Shown: positions 58,837 through 64,000 of the stretch, one piece after another
Layout of the letters: the number at the start of each line of letters is the position of its first letter
Numbering within the stretch: the stretch's first letter is position 1
Source of the DNA: Flemingiibacterium sp964603455
GTDB taxonomy: Bacteria; Bacillota; Clostridia; Oscillospirales; CAG-272
Direction: 5' to 3'
Length of the DNA: 64,000 nucleotides
Assembly: GCA_964603455.1 (NCBI GenBank)
Contig: CAZRVL010000002.1
Coordinates: forward strand, 1 to 64,000
Notes under the pieces: model-generated
Told to the model about the DNA's origin: nothing
Databases searched by the model: none
What the model saw: only the letters and a program-made list of their open reading frames with translations
Program-made: the position numbers and the translations under genes

Positions 58837-60333
58837 ATGAAGGGCAAAAAAACATCATATGCGAAGCGTTATATAGCCACACTGCTTCTGATCTCTATTC
58901 TTTCGGCAAGCATTTCGTGCGGAGAGCAGACAGAATCCAAAGACACCGAAACCTCATCCGAAGCAACAACAATGGCAGTATCCGAGGAATACACATATCC
59001 CGACAAGGACTTCGGCGGATATGAGTTCACAATATACAATGCCGATGTTCAGTTCGGGTGCAATATACGTGTTGATTCGGAGGAACAGACAGGTGAAGCT
59101 TTAAACGATGCGATATACGAGAGAAACCGCCGCGTTGAAAATAAATTCGGTTGCTTGATACGCGAATTTCAAGCCGATGCCTCTGCATGGGGCGATGGTC
59201 AGAGAAATATGTGCAAGACCATATCTCAGATGGTAATGGCAGGCGACAGCGATTATGATGCCGCTTATCTGCCGATATATTTTTCGCCATCGGTAGTTAC
59301 CGAAAATTATCTCGAAGACCTTTACACCATTCCTGAGCTTCAGCTCGATGAAAAATATTGGGACAATGTAATAAACAACGACCTGACGCTCAACGGTCAC
59401 TTATACACCGCCTCAAGTCCTCTGAACTTCATGTCGCTTGACCTTGCGTGGGTACTTTTGTTCAATCAAAATATGATGGACGATATGAATATCGAATATC
59501 CGTATGATCTTGTACGCGAAGGCAAATGGACGCTTGATGCATTGAACACTCTTGTCAGCTCCGTTGCATCCCTCAACGGTGATGATTCGTTCAGCTGGGA
59601 TCCCGATGGAAATTCGATCTATGGAATCGCGAATCATGTAAATGCTCCGTCGCCTTTCCTATTCAGTGCCGGAAACAGTCTGATGACTCGCGAAAACGGC
59701 AGTTTTAAATTTACCGCAGATAACGAGCATATGTATTCTACTGTTGAAAAGCTCATCACCATTCTAAACCAATTGAACGGAAATGCTTATTCCGAAAGTT
59801 CATCCGGTGCAGACTTTACAAAGCGTGACGGTTATCTCTACGCATTCTTCAATGACCGTTCTCTGTTCATAAGCTGTGAATTAAAATCGACTCTCGAACT
59901 TCGTTCCATGAGCTCGGATTTTGGTCTTGTTCCGATGCCGAAATACGATGAGAATCAGGAAAACTACCTATCATACGTAAATCCCGTATCATGCTTCTTG
60001 ACTGTTCCGATAACCAACCCCGATAAGGAACGCACGGGAATAATACTTGACGCGCTCACATACGACAGCTATAAAAACTGTCTGTCGGTATATTATGATC
60101 TTACGGTTTCGTACAAGGGACTCAGAAACGATGATTCAATCGAAATGCTTCAAATCATACGCGATAATCGATCGACTCAGCTGACAAATCTCTTCGGAAT
60201 AACCTCAGACTTAGACTCACGGCTTCAATCGATAATCGTAAACGGAAACAACACTGCTGCTTCGACTATTGCTGCCGCCAAGGAATCGGTAACTGCAAAT
60301 CTCGATGAAGTACTCAATGCTCTTAATGGTTAG
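58837..60333 (+). CDS. Extracellular solute-binding lipoprotein (paralog 3 of 4)
   Basis: 498 residues. Signal peptide RYIATLLLISILSASISC with Cys as lipid site and a Thr/Ser/Glu linker. Family marks: TGEALNDAIYERN, AGDSDYDAAYLP, GKWTLDALNTL, FFNDRSLFISCEL, YKGLRNDDSIEMLQIIRDN. The calcium-type loop of the other paralogs is altered here (LNGDDSFSWDPDGNSIYGI). ATG at 58837 follows AAAGGA; earlier in-frame starts have no ribosome binding site. Convergent with an AraC gene. Confidence 0.87.
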   Translation: MKGKKTSYAKRYIATLLLISILSASISCGEQTESKDTETSSEATTMAVSEEYTYPDKDFGGYEFTIYNADVQFGCNIRVDSEEQTGEALNDAIYERNRRVENKFGCLIREFQADASAWGDGQRNMCKTISQMVMAGDSDYDAAYLPIYFSPSVVTENYLEDLYTIPELQLDEKYWDNVINNDLTLNGHLYTASSPLNFMSLDLAWVLLFNQNMMDDMNIEYPYDLVREGKWTLDALNTLVSSVASLNGDDSFSWDPDGNSIYGIANHVNAPSPFLFSAGNSLMTRENGSFKFTADNEHMYSTVEKLITILNQLNGNAYSESSSGADFTKRDGYLYAFFNDRSLFISCELKSTLELRSMSSDFGLVPMPKYDENQENYLSYVNPVSCFLTVPITNPDKERTGIILDALTYDSYKNCLSVYYDLTVSYKGLRNDDSIEMLQIIRDNRSTQLTNLFGITSDLDSRLQSIIVNGNNTAASTIAAAKESVTANLDEVLNALNG

Positions 60334-60336
60334 ACC

Positions 60337-60370
60337 AAAGCCTGCCGAAAAATTCGGCAGGCTTTGTTTT
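60337..60370. terminator. Bidirectional terminator
   Basis: A 13-bp perfect stem (60337-60349 with 60353-60365) followed by GTTTTT, between SBP paralog 3 and the AraC gene. Confidence 0.88.
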
Positions 60371-61174
60371 TCAGCTATCACCCATGCTGCGGTAATTTCC
60401 GGGAGTCATGCCAGTGTGCTTTGAAAATATCCGATAAAAGCTTCTTACTGACTCATAGCCGACTTTTGCAGATATTTCCTCAATACTGTCGAATGTTGAC
60501 AGCAGCTGAAATTTTGCGTCATTTATGCGCAATACATCGATATACTTCTTTACACCGATCTTTAAGTTCGCTGCGAACATATCAGACAGCATTCTCGGCG
60601 TATATCCGAATTTTAATGCCAGCCCTTCGGTAGTCAATGAGGTATCTCTGTAATTTTCACATATATGCTCGATAATTTCAAGAAAAGGGTCTTCGCGTTT
60701 TATATGAGTTCTTCTGGGTTCCATAGCTGCAAAAAGCGACATTACAGCATTCGAGATCGATATTAAAAACAGATTATAGGTTATATCCGCCTTCCATGGT
60801 GTTAAAATACCGCTGCCCTTCATACATTTCAGAAGATTCAGCATAGTTTCGTTTTCGTCGTCTTTTCCAATATAATAGTCCTTTGTAAAGATAGAAAGCG
60901 AAGGCATAAGTGCATATTTTGCGATAGATGCCACTAAGTGCCATGAGCCGGACGGATTTTCTGTAGCGTGCGCGACTCCGCTGTTTATGAGTATATATTC
61001 TCCGCTATTAAGCTCGATCCACCTGTTGTCAACATTTACACGCATTCCGCTATCGATAGCATATAATATCTCGACCATATAGTGAAAATGCACCGCGACA
61101 TAACATCTATAATTACTTTTAGTACACCATGGTGAGACGATCTTGTCTCTGTCAAATTCATATGAATATTCCAT
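60371..61174 (-). CDS. AraC family transcriptional regulator
   Basis: 267 residues: cupin sensor (YVAVHFHYMVEILYAIDSGM; ELNSGEYILINSGVAHATEN) and double helix-turn-helix (TTEGLALKFGYTPRMLSDMF; IEEISAKVGYESVRSFYRIF; TGMTPGNYRSMG). ATG at 61174 has GGAGGTGTTT upstream. Flanked by SBP paralogs on both sides, divergent from paralog 4, which is its most likely target. Confidence 0.9.
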   Translation of the reverse strand: MEYSYEFDRDKIVSPWCTKSNYRCYVAVHFHYMVEILYAIDSGMRVNVDNRWIELNSGEYILINSGVAHATENPSGSWHLVASIAKYALMPSLSIFTKDYYIGKDDENETMLNLLKCMKGSGILTPWKADITYNLFLISISNAVMSLFAAMEPRRTHIKREDPFLEIIEHICENYRDTSLTTEGLALKFGYTPRMLSDMFAANLKIGVKKYIDVLRINDAKFQLLSTFDSIEEISAKVGYESVRSFYRIFSKHTGMTPGNYRSMGDS

Positions 61175-61359
61175 AAACACCTCCAAAGCTATCCGTTCGA
61201 TCATTTATAGTATAGCATACTTTTAAAAAATTGTCAAGATTCTTGAAATCAGCAAAGCAAATGCGTATATTTATCATATACACATCAAAATAAATCATAT
61301 GAAAATCAAATTTTTTATGGTATAATAATCTTGATAAAAATTATCGAAAGGAATTGGCA

Positions 61360-62775
61360 ATGAATAAAAAATTTGTTTCAACGCTGCTACTTGCTGCACT
61401 CGTTCTATCAAACTTCTCGATAGTGTCATGTGGCGATGATAACAATCCATCCGAATCCACATCATCAAACGATCAGCCGAGTTCAACCGAGCCGAAGGAA
61501 ACACTTCCGGACTACAACCAACAGGACTTCACGCTCCTCTACAGAAACGAGTGGGAATATGAATTTCTTATCGAAGAAGAGACAGGAGATCTCGTAAACG
61601 ATGCGATATTCAAGCGAAACAGCAAAATCGAAGAGGATTACAATGTAAACTTGAATTTTGTAGGCGTGGACGGAACATGGGACGTGCGCGATGTCTTTGA
61701 CAATTATATGCGCAGCTCCATAATGGCTGGCGATGACGCATTCGATGTTGTAGCCGGCTATCAGGCAAATATGGTAACGCCTGCTATGGATGGATTGTTC
61801 TTAAATATAAACGACATCCCGGAGATCGTTCAATCAAACAAGTGGTGGTCGGAAAAATGCTGTAACAGCTTGACGCTCAACGACTGTATTTACATGATCA
61901 CAGGCGATATAGCTCTGACCATCTGGGACGGACTTTATTGTATGTATTTCAACAAAACACTTGCAGAAGACTACAAGATTGGAAATATCTACGATATAGT
62001 TACAGAAGGCAATTGGACATTTGACAAGCTAAACGAGTTGTCGGCTAACGTGTCCGATGATTTGAACGGAGATTCGAAATTCGACGAAAATGACCGATAC
62101 GGTCTCGTAACACATTCAAACTTCGCGAGAAATTATCTCGTTGCCTTCGACACTCCGGTACTTACACAAAATTCGGACGGCATGATGGAATATACCTTCT
62201 ACAACGACCGTTCTCAGCGCGCAGCCGAGAAGATACATGATATGTTCAACAAGGACAGCACTTTCATGAACTCGAAATGTACCGATGTATTCCTGAACGG
62301 ACAGGCATTGTTCTTCAATTCATCTCTGTCTTTTGCCACTTCGAACAGAGATTCAAATGTTGATTTCGGAATAATCCCCGTACCGAAGCTTGATGAGAAT
62401 CAGGAAGAATATTACACATCTACACACAATGCCTGCTCAATGATCTGTTTCCCGACAACTATAGAGGATACGAGCATGGCAGGAACGCTCATCGAAGCTA
62501 TGTGCAAATACAGCAATGAGATCGTAATTCCCGAATATTACGAAAAGACCTTAAAGACAAAGGGCGCACGCGATGATGATTCGTATGCTATGATAGACCT
62601 TATCCGTGACAGTCTGAAATTCGATTTCGGATGGGTACACTCACTCGAACTCGGAACTATCGGAACGATATATGAAAATATCGCACTCGGAAACGAATTT
62701 TCATCAAGTCTCGCTTCTATCGAAGCACAGATAAAAGCCGGTGTCGAAAAGATCAACGAAGCATATTCTGACTAA
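61360..62775 (+). CDS. Extracellular solute-binding lipoprotein (paralog 4 of 4)
   Basis: 471 residues. Signal peptide and lipobox SIVSC (Cys near 24), then a Ser/Thr/Glu linker. Family marks: TGDLVNDAIFKRN, AGDDAFDVVAGY, GNWTFDKLNEL, DDLNGDSKFDENDRYGL (EF-hand-like loop), FLNGQALFFNSS, KGARDDDSYAMIDLIRD. TATAAT at 61321-61326 gives a -10 box; no good -35 is seen. ATG at 61360 follows AAAGGA. Divergent from an AraC gene and again without permease genes. Confidence 0.87.
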   Translation: MNKKFVSTLLLAALVLSNFSIVSCGDDNNPSESTSSNDQPSSTEPKETLPDYNQQDFTLLYRNEWEYEFLIEEETGDLVNDAIFKRNSKIEEDYNVNLNFVGVDGTWDVRDVFDNYMRSSIMAGDDAFDVVAGYQANMVTPAMDGLFLNINDIPEIVQSNKWWSEKCCNSLTLNDCIYMITGDIALTIWDGLYCMYFNKTLAEDYKIGNIYDIVTEGNWTFDKLNELSANVSDDLNGDSKFDENDRYGLVTHSNFARNYLVAFDTPVLTQNSDGMMEYTFYNDRSQRAAEKIHDMFNKDSTFMNSKCTDVFLNGQALFFNSSLSFATSNRDSNVDFGIIPVPKLDENQEEYYTSTHNACSMICFPTTIEDTSMAGTLIEAMCKYSNEIVIPEYYEKTLKTKGARDDDSYAMIDLIRDSLKFDFGWVHSLELGTIGTIYENIALGNEFSSSLASIEAQIKAGVEKINEAYSD

Positions 62776-62800
62776 AATATCGGTTTTCTTACATACGTAT

Positions 62801-62838
62801 AAAAATATCTCCGATCGGGCTTGATCGGAGGTATTTTT
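62801..62838. terminator. Bidirectional terminator between SBP and truB
   Basis: A core 8-bp stem (62809-62816 with 62823-62830), extended by A/T-rich arms containing AAAAATA and TATTTTT. Confidence 0.8.
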
Positions 62839-63736
62839 ATATTTCAAACAGCTTTACGAGCTTGATAGCCGCTCCATCGGGATAATCCAAGACCTCTCCG
62901 AGTGCATAAAATCCGTTTTTTCCGGAAACTCTGACTCTCTCGCCGACATTAAGCTCGATGCCTAACTTTTTTAGATATATCTCACAGCCGTTTCGCGACA
63001 GTTTTTCAAAAAATTCCGGCAGCTTGATCTCTTTAAGATCAGAAAATAGACTCTCGACAGGTCTGAGCAGGTCGAGTCTTGCGTCATGATCGATCTCATC
63101 AAGCTGTTCGAGAGTCACGGCTTCTTCTATGGAAAAGTTTCCGCTTCCGAGTCTCTCAAGTGAACTCATACATCCGCCGCATCCGAGCTTCTCACCAATA
63201 TCGGCGCAAAGAGTACGTATATATGTTCCCTTCGAGCATGAAACAGTCAAAATATATTCATCAGCTCTATCGCTTTTTTTGACATCAAGCGAAAATATTT
63301 TTATCGCTCTTGCCTCGCGTTCGACCGTTATACCCCTTCTGGCAAGGTCTACAAGCTTTTGCCCGCCTACCTTCAACGCCGAATACATCGGAGGTATCTG
63401 CATTATGTCTCCGACAAAATCGGCACATACTGTTCTTACTTCGTTCTCCGTGGGTATCGAATCCGATGTTGTCAAAGTATTTCCTGTAGTGTCCTCTGTG
63501 TCTGTGGTAATTCCGAGTTTGAGTCCGGCGCGGTATGATTTGTTTTCGGCGGTGAGCAGATCTGCCGCTTTTGCGGCTCTTCCTATAAGTATCGGAAGGA
63601 CTCCGGTCGCCATCGGGTCAAGAGTTCCGGTATGACCAACTTTTTTTGTATTATAGAGTCGCCTGATACGGTTTACACAGTCGTGCGAGGTCATTCCGGA
63701 CGGTTTATTAAGTATTATAACTCCCGACGGTTCCAT
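62837..63736 (-). CDS. truB: tRNA pseudouridine-55 synthase TruB
   Basis: 299 residues: GVIILNKPSGMTSHD, VGHTGTLDPMATGVLPI with catalytic Asp40, YSALKVGGQKLVDLARRG and CSKGTYIRTLCADIGEKLG, and a C-terminal PUA-like domain. It forms pseudouridine 55 in the tRNA T-loop. The start overlaps the stop of the DHH gene by one base (TGATG), so the two are coupled. Confidence 0.96.
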   Translation of the reverse strand: MEPSGVIILNKPSGMTSHDCVNRIRRLYNTKKVGHTGTLDPMATGVLPILIGRAAKAADLLTAENKSYRAGLKLGITTDTEDTTGNTLTTSDSIPTENEVRTVCADFVGDIMQIPPMYSALKVGGQKLVDLARRGITVEREARAIKIFSLDVKKSDRADEYILTVSCSKGTYIRTLCADIGEKLGCGGCMSSLERLGSGNFSIEEAVTLEQLDEIDHDARLDLLRPVESLFSDLKEIKLPEFFEKLSRNGCEIYLKKLGIELNVGERVRVSGKNGFYALGEVLDYPDGAAIKLVKLFEI

Positions 63737-64000
63737 CAGATCTCACCTGCTCTGTCAAATGCGTTCGCTTCGTCAAGTGCGGAAAGCTCTGAATTTATCG
63801 CAGAGATCAAACGCTCCTCGGCTTCGAGCTCATTCTCTGCATTAAGCGTACAGCCTGCGGCACGAACATGACCGCCACCGCCAAACAAGGCGCATATCTT
63901 TGAAACATCCGCAACACGATTGGAACGCATAGAGACCTTATATAATGTCGGATCATCGTCAGACTGCTTTATCGACATACCGATCTCAACCCCCTCTATC
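63736..64000 (-). CDS. nrnA: DHH family phosphoesterase NrnA-like, C-terminal part
   Basis: The frame is open to the window end, so only the last 88 residues are seen: YKVSMRSNRVADVSKICALF and the DHHA1 motif FGGGGHVRAAGC that binds the nucleotide substrate. NrnA is an oligoribonuclease and pAp phosphatase. Its place before truB matches the Firmicute order rbfA-nrnA-truB. Confidence 0.88.
   Translation of the reverse strand, partial: IEGVEIGMSIKQSDDDPTLYKVSMRSNRVADVSKICALFGGGGHVRAAGCTLNAENELEAEERLISAINSELSALDEANAFDRAGEI

Noticed and set aside
1..64000. CRISPR arrays, tRNA or rRNA genes
   Set aside because: No regularly spaced repeats and no T-arm or rRNA-like stretches were seen on either strand by eye.

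Overview
The window looks like the chromosome of a low-to-moderate GC, endospore-forming, anaerobic Clostridia-type bacterium (Oscillospiraceae/Lachnospiraceae-like, probably gut-associated). Signs are the sporulation genes ylbJ and yqfC-yqfD, an alpha/beta SASP remnant, the Firmicute order phoH-ybeY-era-recO and truB-nrnA, an Rnf complex, a T-box leader, frequent TTG/GTG starts and GGAGG-type ribosome binding sites. No tRNA, rRNA or CRISPR array was seen. Species and all family names rest on motif recognition by eye, not on database searches.

Layout. 1-5272: tail of a serine recombinase, then an AraC regulator divergent from a GH36 galactosidase and a lipoprotein solute-binding protein (SBP). 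5342-7604: yajC, a TIGR04086-type membrane protein and a gene that looks like a ranthipeptide (SCIFF) maturase without its radical-SAM core, plus a pterin-dependent methyltransferase. 7843-9776: a T-box leader (probable Tyr specifier) ahead of a sodium:solute symporter. 9830-19453: GH95 fucosidase, CPBP protease, methyltransferase, YdcF-like protein, AraC, Gfo/Idh oxidoreductase and GH38 mannosidase. 19509-21557: a SASP remnant abutting a serine recombinase and its small partner. 21673-28091: upp, a PPTase and rnfCDGEAB. 28226-34149: conserved sporulation, RNA and DNA maintenance genes. 34240-45051: GH36, RluA-type synthase, MBL hydrolase, LtaS-like protein, DUF6514, a DUF1351-like/DnaQ fusion and a second GH38. 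45201-53533: a frameshifted CBM9-like surface protein, AraC genes, a second SBP, Gfo/Idh, a TIM-barrel isomerase, SGNH esterase and GDPD. 53772-58523: a C26 amidase, a second DUF6514, and a flavin-based extracellular electron transfer/ferric-reductase-like set under DtxR-like operators. 58837-64000: two more SBPs around an AraC gene, then truB and a partial nrnA.

How it works together. Much of the accessory content is glycan use: four paralogous SBPs, five AraC regulators, two GH36, two GH38, one GH95, two Gfo/Idh enzymes and one isomerase, placed as separate divergent regulator/enzyme units. No ABC permease is in the window. Energy and redox genes include Rnf and a second membrane FMN-binding system that may pass electrons outward. 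The observations I rate highest are the decayed SCIFF locus, the iron-box/FMN ferric-reductase-like cluster, the SASP-recombinase junction and the T-box symporter.
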